From an uncultured Porticoccus sp. (GTDB lineage: Bacteria > Pseudomonadota > Gammaproteobacteria > Pseudomonadales > Porticoccaceae), in NCBI GenBank assembly GCA_947259505.1, contig CAMYLT010000002.1:470912-534911 (forward strand): a DNA stretch of 64,000 bases, read 5' to 3'. Below the pieces are notes generated by a model. The model had not been told where the DNA came from and did no database searches. It saw only the letters and a list, made by a program, of their open reading frames with translations. The position numbers were made by a program, and so were the translations under genes. Below, one piece after another: positions 29,219 through 37,942 of the stretch; position 1 is the stretch's first letter; the number at the start of each line of letters is the position of its first letter.

Positions 29219-30085
29219 ATGGAAATAAGACCGGAAGACAGACCAGACGAGCGGCCCGAAATGATGCCAAGCCGCACCTCGGCCACTGTCTGGATTGCCC
29301 TGACCCTCGCCATCATCCTGATTGGCGGCGGCACCTATTACCTGTTCAGTGCCAATCAAGACACCAGCACCGAAGAAACCACCGCCGTGGAATTCCAGCC
29401 AGAGCCTCTGCCCACTCCACCGGCATCGCCCTCTACCGTCCCAGAGGTGGAAGAAGAAATACCCGTTCTGGCACCGGCACCCACGGAAAAAAAGGTCACC
29501 TTACCCAGCCTGGATGACAGCGACAAACTCGCCCGCGAGCAACTGGCGCTACTCTCCCCCGATGGGAAACTGGAACTGTGGTTACCCGGCGACTATATCC
29601 TTCGTCGTGGCATCACACTGGTCGACGGCCTGTCACGGGGCATCGTGCTGCGCAAAATGCTCAACGCCCCCACGCCGGAAGGCAAATTTCTGGTTAACCG
29701 AGACGGCGACAAAATCGCCATCGACCCGTCCAACTACGCCCGTTACAACTATCTGGTCGATGCACTGGAATCCCTCGATACCAACAGCCTGGTAGAGCTG
29801 TTCCACATGCTGCGTCCGCTGCTGGAGCAAGCCTACGGCGAACTCGGTTACCCCGGTGACAAAGTGGACAAAGCCTTTATCGCCGCCCTCGATCAGGTAC
29901 TGGCCACCCCGTTCCCGCTGATGCCCATCTACCTGACCCAGGAATCCGTCAATTTCAAATTTGCCGATCCTGCACTGGAAGCACTGCCACCCCTGCAAAA
30001 ACAACTTGTCCGCATGGGGCCGGAAAACACCAAGCGCGTGCAGGCAAAAGCAAAAGCCATCAGGGAAGCATTGCTGAAACAGTGA
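29219..30085 (+). CDS. DUF3014 membrane-anchored protein
   Basis: The 288-residue protein has a charged N-terminus, one transmembrane helix (about residues 22-42, WIALTLAIILIGGGTYYLF) and a Pro/Glu-rich linker. The soluble domain has the DUF3014 signatures ELWLPGDYILRRGITLVDGLSRG, YNYLVDALESLDT and LVELFHMLRPLLEQAYGELGYPG. The topology suggests a periplasmic domain. The function is unknown. It is the last gene of the group and is followed by a strong terminator. Confidence 0.9.
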   Translation: MEIRPEDRPDERPEMMPSRTSATVWIALTLAIILIGGGTYYLFSANQDTSTEETTAVEFQPEPLPTPPASPSTVPEVEEEIPVLAPAPTEKKVTLPSLDDSDKLAREQLALLSPDGKLELWLPGDYILRRGITLVDGLSRGIVLRKMLNAPTPEGKFLVNRDGDKIAIDPSNYARYNYLVDALESLDTNSLVELFHMLRPLLEQAYGELGYPGDKVDKAFIAALDQVLATPFPLMPIYLTQESVNFKFADPALEALPPLQKQLVRMGPENTKRVQAKAKAIREALLKQ

Positions 30086-30120
30086 TCAATTAAACGGCTT
30101 AAATTAACCCCAAAAAGAAA

Positions 30121-30151
30121 GCCCCTTCAGGAAACTGAAGGGGCTTTTTAC
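30121..30151 (+). terminator. Intrinsic terminator after DUF3014 gene
   Basis: GCCCCTTCAG and CTGAAGGGGC form a perfect 10-bp stem with a GAAA tetraloop, followed by TTTTTA. It marks the end of the ancestral operon and the left limit of the accessory island. Confidence 0.95.
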
Positions 30152-30530
30152 ATGCAGCTTATCCAGTTTCTACTGCACACCAGAAATCCTTTCAGTCACA
30201 ACCTTACTCACCTGTTTAGGTGTAAAAAGCAGAGCCTTCAACAAAGTTGCTTTCCGCAAGAGCTTGTGAAATATTTACCTTGGTTTATGTGCGCTCAACG
30301 GTTTGTCACCAGTTGTCACGACCCCTCGTAGAGCCAGACAAAAGATGCAGGAAAAGGAAATTTCCCATGCCTAGTTCATTTCTCAAATCTGTTCACACCT
30401 CACAAGAAATCTCAGAGAAATTAAAGAGGGCGAGCCCTCTTTAATTAGACAGCCCCGTCGAAACGAAAAATAACCACTTTATCTTCAGAATGTTAGATAA
30501 AACATATTTCCTCTCTCCGAATTATGGGGA
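30152..30530. other. AT-rich gene-poor stretch at left edge of the island
   Basis: I see no convincing gene. A 25-codon frame from the ATG at 30367 has an AGGAAAAGGAAA tract upstream, but its stop lies inside the perfect inverted repeat at 30421-30444, and it resembles nothing known. GTTAGAT at 30492-30498 fits the integron core site pattern GTTRRRY and could be the left junction of the cassette that follows. This is speculative. Confidence 0.35.
30421..30444. terminator. Perfect inverted repeat, terminator-like
   Basis: TTAAAGAGGGC and GCCCTCTTTAA form an 11-bp perfect stem with only GA between the arms. There is no long T-run. It may end transcription from either side at the island edge. 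Confidence 0.5.
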
Positions 30531-31136
30531 ATGCACTCCAATGATTATTATGATGGCAAAGCCATCATTAACAGACTGTTAGGCTTACAAATGGAAGATA
30601 ACGATCACATACTCATTGAAATACCCAGATCAAAGCAGCTGCGTAAAACAATAATTACGCTAGTAGTTACTATTGGCTTAACTACATGGGTTCTCGCATA
30701 TCTATCGCTCCAAGACCAAATCGGCCTTCAAACGCTTTGGCTTCTCCCCTCCTTTTTAGTTGGCCTTTTTTTATCTTTCAAATTTTGGAGCACGACCCAT
30801 ATTGAGCAACTTACGCCAGCGGCCCAAGAAAAAATCCGTGAGCAAGAAGCTGAAGAGTGCCGCAAGCAAGAAGAATATGATGATAAATGGTACTTCCGCT
30901 ATCCAATAGCAATTTTCATGTTGTACGGCGCATACTGGATAATCAACGAGAGAGAAAACCTTTGGTGGGCAGCTATCCTCGCTTTATTGGTAGCCGCATT
31001 TCAGGCAAGAGAAGTATCTCTATTTTTATTGGCCGGGGGCATAATTTACCTAATTTTTCAGGTTGTTTCTGCACTACCAGTTAGCTTGGCAATTGTACTA
31101 GGGGCAATAATTATTGCATCCAGTCTCAAAAAGTAA
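30531..31136 (+). CDS. Hypothetical membrane protein (probable gene cassette)
   Basis: I do not recognise this 201-residue protein. It has two hydrophobic segments at about residues 38-90 (IITLVVTIGLTTWVLAYLSL and TLWLLPSFLVGLFLSF), a charged Glu/Lys/Arg-rich linker (residues ~95-120), and three more membrane segments from about residue 122 to near the end (residue ~196). The gene is visibly AT-rich compared with the surrounding genes. It ends three bases before an attC-like site at 31140, with no terminator between, which is the structure of an integron gene cassette. The ATG at 30531 has a poor ribosome binding site; Met21 is an alternative. Function unknown. Confidence 0.6.
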   Translation: MHSNDYYDGKAIINRLLGLQMEDNDHILIEIPRSKQLRKTIITLVVTIGLTTWVLAYLSLQDQIGLQTLWLLPSFLVGLFLSFKFWSTTHIEQLTPAAQEKIREQEAEECRKQEEYDDKWYFRYPIAIFMLYGAYWIINERENLWWAAILALLVAAFQAREVSLFLLAGGIIYLIFQVVSALPVSLAIVLGAIIIASSLKK

Positions 31137-31139
31137 AAA

Positions 31140-31229
31140 GCCTAACAAGTACCTGTTGTCGCCGCTGCGCGGCTGGGACAGTCAAAAACGCTGCGCTTAT
31201 TTTGTCTACCCAAAAGGTGAGCGTTACAT
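31140..31229 (+). repeat. Candidate integron attC site 1
   Basis: It begins GCCTAAC, matching R'' (RYYYAAC), and ends GTTACAT at 31223, where only the GTTA core fits R'. Five-base spacers on each side separate these from CCTGTTG (31152-31158) and CAAAAGG (31211-31217), which pair except at one G. The interior (GGGACAGTCAAAA ... TTTTGTC) has the partly self-complementary form seen in many chromosomal integron attC sites. It sits between two accessory genes on the same strand. Confidence 0.6.
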
Positions 31230-31243
31230 GTACTAGGAAAGTT

Positions 31244-32248
31244 ATGGAAGTATCCGCAGAAGAAGAAATAAAACAGATAGAAATGGGAAAGCCTCATGTA
31301 GCTATTTTAGGTGCAGGCGCGAGCTATGCAGCGTTTCCGAAAGGCGACAAAAACGGTCGCAAGCTACCTTTAATGAATAATTTCGTCGAAACGTTGGGTA
31401 TAGAGGGTTTAATTTCTCGTACAGGTTTGGCGTTTTCGTCTACTAACTTTGAAGACATCTACTCTGAAATACATAAAAGACCAGAGCTAGAAGATATAAG
31501 AGAAGAGTTAGAGAATACTGTATATGACTACTTCCAAGGAATGGAGTTGCCCGACGAGCCAACGATCTATGACCATTTAGTTCTATCGCTTCGAAACAAA
31601 GATTTTATAGCTACATTTAATTGGGACCCATTTCTGGTACAGGCCATCCGAAGGAATAGTGCTCGCTTTAAATTACCACGCACATTATTTTTACATGGTA
31701 ACGTCGAGGTTGGTTATTGCCCTAGTGGGCATATGATGGGAAATAATGGTACTAGATGTCATAAATGCGGAGAGCCATTGCTCCGCACAAAACTGCTATA
31801 TCCTGTTGGTGAAAAAAACTACCATCTTGACGAGTTTATATCTCGCCAGTGGGCAACTTTAGCAGACCTTTTAAAGCATACTTATATGGTGTCCATATTT
31901 GGTTATGGCGCGCCAACTTCTGACGCCAGTGCAATTGCACTCTTAAAAGAAGCTTGGGGCAGTGTAGACAGCAGAAATATGGAAGAATTCGAGGTTATTG
32001 ACGTCAGAGAAGAAGATGACCTCAGAGAAACATGGTCGCCGTTCATTCATAGCCACCACTATCGAGTTGAAAATAGTTTTTACAATTCTTGGCTAGCAAA
32101 TCACCCGAGACGAACAGGTGAAGCATATATAAATCAGTTTCTTAATGCGCAATTCATTGATAACAATCCATTACCAAAATCTGCAAGCTTTGAAGAGCTT
32201 TGGGCTTGGTATGACAGGCTGCAAGAAGTCGAAGATGCGCACACGTAA
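31244..32248 (+). CDS. SIR2-like (sirtuin-fold) protein with zinc-binding insert, probable gene cassette
   Basis: The protein of about 334 residues has a SIR2-type Rossmann core. ILGAGAS (21-27) is the NAD-binding loop, TFNWDPFL (124-131) corresponds to the sirtuin N-x-D motif, and LFLHGNV (148-154) carries the catalytic-type His. A zinc module directly after it has Cys159, His163, Cys172 and Cys175. FGYGAPTSD (219-227) is a second nucleotide-binding loop. It could be a deacylase or an NAD-hydrolysing enzyme, as in several phage-defence systems; the sequence alone cannot decide. The ATG at 31244 follows AGGAAA; an earlier TTG lies inside attC site 1. The stop codon TAA forms part of attC site 2. 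Base composition is AT-rich like its cassette neighbour. Confidence 0.85.
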   Translation: MEVSAEEEIKQIEMGKPHVAILGAGASYAAFPKGDKNGRKLPLMNNFVETLGIEGLISRTGLAFSSTNFEDIYSEIHKRPELEDIREELENTVYDYFQGMELPDEPTIYDHLVLSLRNKDFIATFNWDPFLVQAIRRNSARFKLPRTLFLHGNVEVGYCPSGHMMGNNGTRCHKCGEPLLRTKLLYPVGEKNYHLDEFISRQWATLADLLKHTYMVSIFGYGAPTSDASAIALLKEAWGSVDSRNMEEFEVIDVREEDDLRETWSPFIHSHHYRVENSFYNSWLANHPRRTGEAYINQFLNAQFIDNNPLPKSASFEELWAWYDRLQEVEDAHT

Positions 32249-32317
32249 CAAGGCCAAGCACAATCGCCCTTTGGGCTGGACGTCGCAGACGCTCCGCCTG
32301 TGTTGGCGGCGTTAATC
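32243..32317 (+). repeat. Candidate integron attC site 2
   Basis: TAAC (32246-32249) and GTTA (32311-32314) mark the R''/R' ends. Three-base unpaired spacers (AAG and GGC) follow. GCCAAGCAC (32253-32261) pairs with GTGTTGGC (32300-32307) over 8 bp with a single extrahelical G at 32258, which is the strand-selection hallmark of attC sites. The loop contains two small hairpins (GCCC/GGGC, and GGACGTC with GACGCTCC). The upstream gene's stop codon is embedded in R''. Confidence 0.75.
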
Positions 32318-32529
32318 GAAAACACAGCTGAAACACTCACCTCTACCCTCCACCTTCCCCACTGCTTTTAACTGGTTCCAGACAAGTGCCTCCACACTTG
32401 AGGGGACAATCACTCTTCAGCACTTTTTTCCCTGACCCTCCCAATCAACTGCTCACCCCGAACACTAGGTTCACACCCGCTAAAAAGCTAAGATGCTTGC
32501 CGTCACTCAATAACCACAAGAATCACCTT

Positions 32530-32901
32530 ATGTATCTCGTTATCAAGAATGCTCACGTTACCTTTGCCCTGATCAGTATCTTGCTGTTTGTTTTGCGTGC
32601 CACCTGGTCGGTGGTGGAATCGCCGAAGCTGCAACAGAAATGGGCGAAGATTGCCCCCCATGTGATCGACACGCTGTTACTGGCCTGTGCGATTTATCTG
32701 ATGATTGCCAGTGGCCAGTATCCGTTTGCCGAGGGCTGGCTCACGGCGAAGCTGTTGGCACTGTTTGCCTATATCGGTTTGGGAACGTTTGCGATCAAGC
32801 GCGGCAAGACCGCGGGCAGCCGCATGTTCTTCAGCCTGCTCTCTATTGCCACGTTCTGCTATATCTTCGCGGTAGCGATCACTCACTCACCCTGGCTGTA
32901 A
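32530..32901 (+). CDS. SirB2 family membrane protein
   Basis: The 123-residue protein has four hydrophobic helices and family signatures: AHVTFALISILLFVLRATWSV, PHVIDTLLLACAIYLMI, KLLALFAYIGLGTFAIKRG and the C-terminal LLSIATFCYIFAVAITHSP. SirB2-type proteins are small inner-membrane proteins of unknown function, despite the name linking them to Shigella invasion. The ATG at 32530 gives the usual family length; the longer open frame upstream is not conserved. It is the first core gene to the right of the cassette island and converges with dcd. Confidence 0.88.
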   Translation: MYLVIKNAHVTFALISILLFVLRATWSVVESPKLQQKWAKIAPHVIDTLLLACAIYLMIASGQYPFAEGWLTAKLLALFAYIGLGTFAIKRGKTAGSRMFFSLLSIATFCYIFAVAITHSPWL

Positions 32902-32951
32902 GCCAGGGCGGGAATGTTCTGAGATTTGAATGTTCTCAGGCTTGAGAGCAA

Positions 32952-33524
32952 TCAGGCTTTCGGCAGGGTAACGCCGGTCTGGCCCTGGTATTTACCGCCA
33001 CGGTCGGCGTAGGAGACTTCACAGACTTCATCGGATTCGAAGAACAGCATCTGCGCCACACCTTCGTTGGCGTAGATTTTCGCTGGCAGGCTGGTGGTGT
33101 TGGAAAATTCCAGCGTCACGTGGCCTTCCCACTCCGGTTCCAGCGGGGTGACGTTGACGATGATGCCGCAGCGGGCATAGGTGGATTTGCCCAGACATAC
33201 CGTCAGTACGTTGCGCGGGATGCGGAAGTACTCAATGGTGCGGGCCAGGGCAAAGGAGTTCGGCGGAATGATGCAGTACTCACCCTTAATATCCACAAAG
33301 GCATCGTTATCGAAGTTTTTCGGATCAACCGTTTTGGAGTGGATGTTGGTGAAAATCTTGAATTCATCCGCGCAGCGCACATCGTAACCGTAGCTCGACA
33401 CACCGTAGGAAATCACCTTTTGACCGTTGGGGTCGGGTTGACGAACCTGTCTGTCTTGAAACGGCTCGATCATGCCGTGTTCCAGTGACATGCGGGTGAT
33501 CCACTTATCGGATTTGATACTCAT
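32952..33524 (-). CDS. dcd: dCTP deaminase
   Basis: The 190-residue enzyme deaminates dCTP to dUTP, the main route to dTTP in enterobacteria-like organisms. Signatures include [14 protein letters not shown], the active-site segment [31 protein letters not shown] with its catalytic Glu, and [11 protein letters not shown] near the end. The length and trimer-forming beta-helix pattern match E. coli Dcd. It lies downstream of apbC on the same strand. Confidence 0.96.
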   Translation of the reverse strand: MSIKSDKWITRMSLEHGMIEPFQDRQVRQPDPNGQKVISYGVSSYGYDVRCADEFKIFTNIHSKTVDPKNFDNDAFVDIKGEYCIIPPNSFALARTIEYFRIPRNVLTVCLGKSTYARCGIIVNVTPLEPEWEGHVTLEFSNTTSLPAKIYANEGVAQMLFFESDEVCEVSYADRGGKYQGQTGVTLPKA

Positions 33525-33647
33525 AGTCTGACACTCAAGCTAAACAGCCCCGGCGGTTATCGCCGGGTCAATGCGGATGAAAGTGGGCAATGATACCGGT
33601 TTGCTCCGGCCCGTCAAAGCCTCGCCAACCGGTGGGCAAAAACCCGT

Positions 33648-34475
33648 TTATTCGATGATGATTTCCGGGCCAGCCGCAGACTCATCGGCGGGCAACAGTG
33701 TCATGATGCGCCGGGCGATCTGACGATAACTGTTGGCGATCACACCATCTGGATCGGACACGACACTGGGGACGCCCCCGTCTACCTGCTCGCGGATGCT
33801 GCGCTCCAGCGGCAATGCCCCCAACATCTCGGTGTTATATTCTTCCGCCACTTTCTGGCCACCGCCTTCACCAAAGATGTGTTCCAGATGACCGCACTGG
33901 CTGCACTGATGCACGGCCATGTTTTCGACAATGCCCAGCACGGGAATTTTCACCTTGTGAAACATTTCGATGGCCTTGCGGGCATCCAGCAGGGCAATGT
34001 CCTGGGGTGTGGTGACAATCACGGCACCTGCCAGTCGTGCCTGCTGCGCCAGCGTTAGCTGAATATCACCGGTACCGGGGGGCATATCCACCACCAGATA
34101 ATCCAGTTCATCCCACAGGGTCTGGTTGAGAATCTGCATCAGGGCGCCCGTCGCCATGGGGCCACGCCACACCATCGGCGTCTGCTCGGTGACCAGATAA
34201 CCCATGGACATGGATTGCAGGCCGTGGGCTTTCACCGGCAGAAAATATTTTTCCGCCCTGACCTGCGGGCGAGTGTCCTTTGGCACACCCAGCATCATCG
34301 GCACACTGGGGCCGTAGATGTCGGCATCGATAATGCCGACACGACTGCCCTCGGCAGCGAGTGCCAGGGCGAGATTGACGGCGGTGGTGGATTTACCCAC
34401 GCCACCCTTACCGGAGGCCACTGCGATGATCTGTTTAACTTGATCCAGACCGTTGGGAACTGCGGCTTCAGCCAT
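33648..34475 (-). CDS. apbC: Fe-S cluster carrier ATPase ApbC (Mrp/NBP35 family)
   Basis: The 275-residue P-loop protein has the deviant Walker A ASGKGGVGKSTT (residues ~18-29), the GIIDADIYGPSVPMML segment, VVDMPPGTGD (Walker B/A') and a CxxC motif (HQCSQCGH) that binds a bridging 4Fe-4S cluster in the dimer. It transfers clusters to apoproteins in the cytoplasm. The N-terminal MIP18/DUF59 domain found in some Mrp proteins is missing, so this is the short form. It is divergent from metG, a frequent gammaproteobacterial pairing (metG-apbC-dcd). Confidence 0.95.
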   Translation of the reverse strand: MAEAAVPNGLDQVKQIIAVASGKGGVGKSTTAVNLALALAAEGSRVGIIDADIYGPSVPMMLGVPKDTRPQVRAEKYFLPVKAHGLQSMSMGYLVTEQTPMVWRGPMATGALMQILNQTLWDELDYLVVDMPPGTGDIQLTLAQQARLAGAVIVTTPQDIALLDARKAIEMFHKVKIPVLGIVENMAVHQCSQCGHLEHIFGEGGGQKVAEEYNTEMLGALPLERSIREQVDGGVPSVVSDPDGVIANSYRQIARRIMTLLPADESAAGPEIIIE

Positions 34476-34577
34476 GAGCTATCCTCTTGACGACAGATGA
34501 AAAACCAGTTGAAAACCGGTATAGTTGCGCCCCTTTATCAACGTCCAATGCCAACTTTAACTACAGCAGCTGTAACC

Positions 34578-36599
34578 ATGACTGAACGCCGAAAAATTCT
34601 AGTGACCAGTGCCCTGCCTTACGCCAATGGCTCGATCCATATGGGGCACCTGGTGGAATACATCCAGACAGATATCTGGGTGCGCTTCCAGAAAATGCGC
34701 GGGCACGAATGTTACTACGTCTGTGCCGACGATGCTCACGGTACTGCCATCATGTTGAAGGCGGAACAACTCGGCATCACCCCGGAGGCATTGATCGACC
34801 AGGTGCGCGCCGAACACCAGCAGGATTTCAGCGATTTCCTGATCACTTTCGACAATTACCACTCCACCCATTCGGAGGAGAACCGCTACTTCGCGTCGCT
34901 GATTTACACCCGGCTGCGGGACAATGGCCACATCGCCACCCGCGAGATCACCCAGGCCTTTGATCCGGAGAAGCAGCTATTCCTGGCAGACCGCTACATC
35001 AAGGGCACCTGTCCGAAGTGCAAAACCGAAGATCAGTACGGCGACAACTGTGAAGCTTGCGGCGCCACCTATGCGCCCACCGACCTGATCAACCCGGTAT
35101 CGGCTATCTCTGGGGCCACACCGATAGAGAAAGCCTCTACCCACTATTTCTTCAAACTGCCCGAATTCGCCGACTTTCTGAAAGCCTGGACCCGCGCTGG
35201 TCACGTTCAGACCGAAGTGGCCAATAAGCTGGGCGAATGGCTGGAAGGGGGTTTACACGAGTGGGACATCAGTCGCGATGCGCCCTACTTCGGCTTTGAA
35301 ATTCCCGATGCACCGGGCAAGTATTTCTACGTGTGGCTGGATGCGCCGATTGGCTACATGGCCAGCTTCAAAAATCTCTGTGAGCGGGAAGGCCTCGACT
35401 TCGACGAATTCTGGGGCGAGCACTCCGACACCGAGCTGTATCACTTTATCGGCAAGGACATCGTCAATTTCCACGCCTTGTTCTGGCCCGCCATGCTCAC
35501 CAGCGCCAAATTCCGCACGCCCTCCGAGGTCTGCGTACACGGCTTCCTGACGGTGAACGGCAAGAAGATGTCAAAGTCACGCGGCACGTTTATCAACGCC
35601 CGCAGCTACCTGGACCACCTCAATCCGGAATACCTGCGTTACTACTTTGCCGCCAAGCTCTCCGCCACCGTGGATGACCTGGACCTGAACCTGGATGACT
35701 TTATCCAGCGGGTCAACAGTGACCTGGTGGGCAAGGTGGTGAACATCGCCAGCCGTTGCGCCAAGTTTGTCAGCAAGGGAAATGATGGTGTGCTCTCCGG
35801 CACGATTGCCGATCAAGCCCTGTGGCAGCGCGCAGCCGGAGCCGCCGACGGTATCGCGGAACATTACGAAAACCGCGAGTTTGGCAAGGCAGTGCGGGAT
35901 ATTATGGCGCTGGCGGATGCCGCCAACGAGTACATTGCCGCCAAGGAACCCTGGAAACTGAACAAGGAGCCGGGAAGAGAGCAGGAGGTGCAGGATATCT
36001 GTTCACTCGGCATTAACCTGTTCCGCGCGCTGATGATTTACCTGAAGCCCATTCTGCCCGCCATGGCGGAGGCTGCCGAGAGCTTTCTCAACGACAAATT
36101 GCACTGGCAGGGCGACATTCAGCCGCTGCTGAATCACCGTATCAATGAATTCAAGCCGCTGATGCAGCGAGTGGAGAAAGACAACGTGGACGCGATGCTG
36201 GAAGCCAGTAAAGAAGCGCTGGCCACGGCCACCAGCCAACCGGCTAGCGGCCCGCTGGTGGATGAACCACTGGCAGCAGAAATTGGTTTCGATGACTTTA
36301 TCAAGGTGGACCTGCGGGTGGCGCGCATCGTCAAGGCCCAGCCGGTGGAGGGTGCCGACAAGCTGTTGCAACTGACGCTGGATATCGGCGGTGAAACGCG
36401 CAATGTCTTCTCCGGTATCAAGTCGGCATACAAGGCCGAGGATCTGGAGGGCCGCTTGACGGTCATGGTCGCCAATCTCGCGCCGCGCAAGATGCGATTT
36501 GGCCTGTCGGAAGGCATGTTACTGGCCGCGGGCGACGACAAGGGTATCTACCTGCTGTCTCCTGACAGTGGCGCCGAGCCTGGTCAACGTATTACCTGA
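34578..36599 (+). CDS. metG: Methionyl-tRNA synthetase
   Basis: The 673-residue class I synthetase charges tRNA-Met. It has [15 protein letters not shown] (HIGH-type motif), a zinc knuckle CPKC...CEAC at residues ~145-165, the [11 protein letters not shown] segment and the [10 protein letters not shown] loop. The C-terminal ~100 residues form the Trbp111-like tRNA-binding/dimerisation domain ([26 protein letters not shown]). The ATG at 34578 ([15 protein letters not shown]) is used; the frame extends 27 codons further upstream without homology. Confidence 0.98.
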   Translation: MTERRKILVTSALPYANGSIHMGHLVEYIQTDIWVRFQKMRGHECYYVCADDAHGTAIMLKAEQLGITPEALIDQVRAEHQQDFSDFLITFDNYHSTHSEENRYFASLIYTRLRDNGHIATREITQAFDPEKQLFLADRYIKGTCPKCKTEDQYGDNCEACGATYAPTDLINPVSAISGATPIEKASTHYFFKLPEFADFLKAWTRAGHVQTEVANKLGEWLEGGLHEWDISRDAPYFGFEIPDAPGKYFYVWLDAPIGYMASFKNLCEREGLDFDEFWGEHSDTELYHFIGKDIVNFHALFWPAMLTSAKFRTPSEVCVHGFLTVNGKKMSKSRGTFINARSYLDHLNPEYLRYYFAAKLSATVDDLDLNLDDFIQRVNSDLVGKVVNIASRCAKFVSKGNDGVLSGTIADQALWQRAAGAADGIAEHYENREFGKAVRDIMALADAANEYIAAKEPWKLNKEPGREQEVQDICSLGINLFRALMIYLKPILPAMAEAAESFLNDKLHWQGDIQPLLNHRINEFKPLMQRVEKDNVDAMLEASKEALATATSQPASGPLVDEPLAAEIGFDDFIKVDLRVARIVKAQPVEGADKLLQLTLDIGGETRNVFSGIKSAYKAEDLEGRLTVMVANLAPRKMRFGLSEGMLLAAGDDKGIYLLSPDSGAEPGQRIT

Positions 36600-36674
36600 G
36601 TGCTTTACTGAGTCTTTATCACTAAATGCTATGCCTTATGGCCAAATAAACTAACTGGCCAGGGTTTTATACTT

Positions 36675-36702
36675 ATTGACCGCAATGCTGTGTCGCTATA
36701 AT
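36675..36702 (+). promoter_or_regulatory. Putative sigma-70 promoter of the rsx operon
   Basis: TTGACC (36676-36681) and a perfect TATAAT (36697-36702) are separated by 15 bp, slightly short. They lie just upstream of rsxA and after the metG stop. Confidence 0.65.
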
Positions 36703-36726
36703 AGCGGGCTAAACGAGACAGACGAT

Positions 36727-37302
36727 ATGCAGGAATTCGCCGTCATTCTGATCAGCGCCATACTGGTGAACAACTTTGTTCTGGTCCAGTTCCTCGGCCT
36801 GTGCCCGTTTATGGGTGTCTCGAACAAGCTGGAAACCGCCATCGGCATGGCCGGTGCCACCACCTTTGTGCTGACCTTGGCAGCCCTGTCCAGCTATATG
36901 GTCAACACCTGGATTCTGGTGCCGCTGAACCTCGAATACCTGAAAACCATCTCCTTTATTCTGGTGATCGCCGTAGTGGTGCAGTTCACCAAGATGTTTA
37001 TCGAAAAGAGCAGCCCGCTGCTCTACCGTGTGCTGGGGGTATTTCTGCCGCTGATTACCACCAACTGCGCGGTATTGGGTGTGGCGCTACAAAATACTGC
37101 CAAAGCCCACAATCTGCTTGAATCCACCCTCTACGGTTTTGGTGCCGCTGCCGGCTTTTCGCTGGTGTTGATCCTGTTTTCCGCCATGCGTGAACGATTG
37201 GCCGTGGCCGATGTGCCAACACCGTTCAAAGGCGCAGCCATCGGCATGATTACCGCCGGGCTAATGTCACTAGCCTTTATGGGCTTTAGCGGACTGGTCT
37301 AG
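36727..37302 (+). CDS. rsxA: Electron transport complex subunit RsxA (RnfA)
   Basis: The 191-residue integral membrane protein has six hydrophobic helices. It starts [29 protein letters not shown] and has [14 protein letters not shown], which carries a conserved Cys and half of the membrane-embedded Fe-S site shared with RsxE. It is part of the Rnf/Rsx complex, which couples electron transfer between NADH and ferredoxin (or keeps SoxR reduced) to ion movement. It is the first gene of rsxABCDGE. The ATG at 36727 is preferred over a TTG that is in fact the -35 box. Confidence 0.97.
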   Translation: MQEFAVILISAILVNNFVLVQFLGLCPFMGVSNKLETAIGMAGATTFVLTLAALSSYMVNTWILVPLNLEYLKTISFILVIAVVVQFTKMFIEKSSPLLYRVLGVFLPLITTNCAVLGVALQNTAKAHNLLESTLYGFGAAAGFSLVLILFSAMRERLAVADVPTPFKGAAIGMITAGLMSLAFMGFSGLV

Positions 37303-37312
37303 GGGCTGCCAC

Positions 37313-37942
37313 GTGTACGAATTAATGATTCAACATCCGTTGGTAGCGGCCCTGGTGGCACTGGTGGGACTTGCCCTGGTGTTTGGCGCCGTGCTGGGTT
37401 TTGCCGCCATCAAATTCCATGTGGAAGGTGATCCCATCGTCGATCAGATCGACAAGCTGCTGCCCCAGACACAATGTGGTCAATGCGGTTATCCCGGTTG
37501 CCGCCCCTATGCCCAGGCTATCGCCAATGGGGATGCCATCAATAAATGCCCCCCCGGCGGTCAGCCCACTATCAATGCACTGGCGGCCCTGCTGGATGTG
37601 GAAGCCCCCACTCTGGACGAAGAACACGGTGTAGAGAGCGACGTCAAGAAAGTCGCCTACATCCGCGAAGACGAATGTATTGGCTGTACCAAATGCATTC
37701 AGGCCTGCCCGGTAGACGCCATTCTCGGCGCCGCCAAGCAAATGCACACGGTCATCGTCAGTGAATGCACCGGCTGTGACCTGTGTGTGGAGCCCTGCCC
37801 GGTGGATTGTATTGATATGGTTCCGGTTCCTCAGGGTATCGCCGAGTGGAAATGGGACATGCCAGCCCCGACTGCTGAACAGCTCAAGGCCTTGCGTGCG
37901 AGTGACATTATTGCCACCGACCGCGGAGAGCGGGCCGCATGA
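37313..37942 (+). CDS. rsxB: Electron transport complex subunit RsxB (RnfB)
   Basis: The 209-residue protein has an N-terminal transmembrane anchor, then the [16 protein letters not shown] four-Cys motif for one 4Fe-4S cluster and two ferredoxin-type motifs ([16 protein letters not shown] and [16 protein letters not shown]). It passes electrons between soluble carriers and the membrane subunits. A GTG start is used, with AGGGG upstream. The ATG four codons later is an alternative. The stop overlaps the rsxC start by four bases. Confidence 0.97.
   Translation: MYELMIQHPLVAALVALVGLALVFGAVLGFAAIKFHVEGDPIVDQIDKLLPQTQCGQCGYPGCRPYAQAIANGDAINKCPPGGQPTINALAALLDVEAPTLDEEHGVESDVKKVAYIREDECIGCTKCIQACPVDAILGAAKQMHTVIVSECTGCDLCVEPCPVDCIDMVPVPQGIAEWKWDMPAPTAEQLKALRASDIIATDRGERAA

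Noticed and set aside
30367..30444. 25-codon small ORF with an upstream AGGAAAAGGAAA tract
   Set aside because: It resembles nothing known, and its end coincides with a perfect inverted repeat that is better explained as an RNA or terminator structure.
36676..36726. Upstream TTG start for rsxA
   Set aside because: The TTG is the first part of the -35 box TTGACC, with a TATAAT 15 bases on, so this stretch is promoter and not coding.
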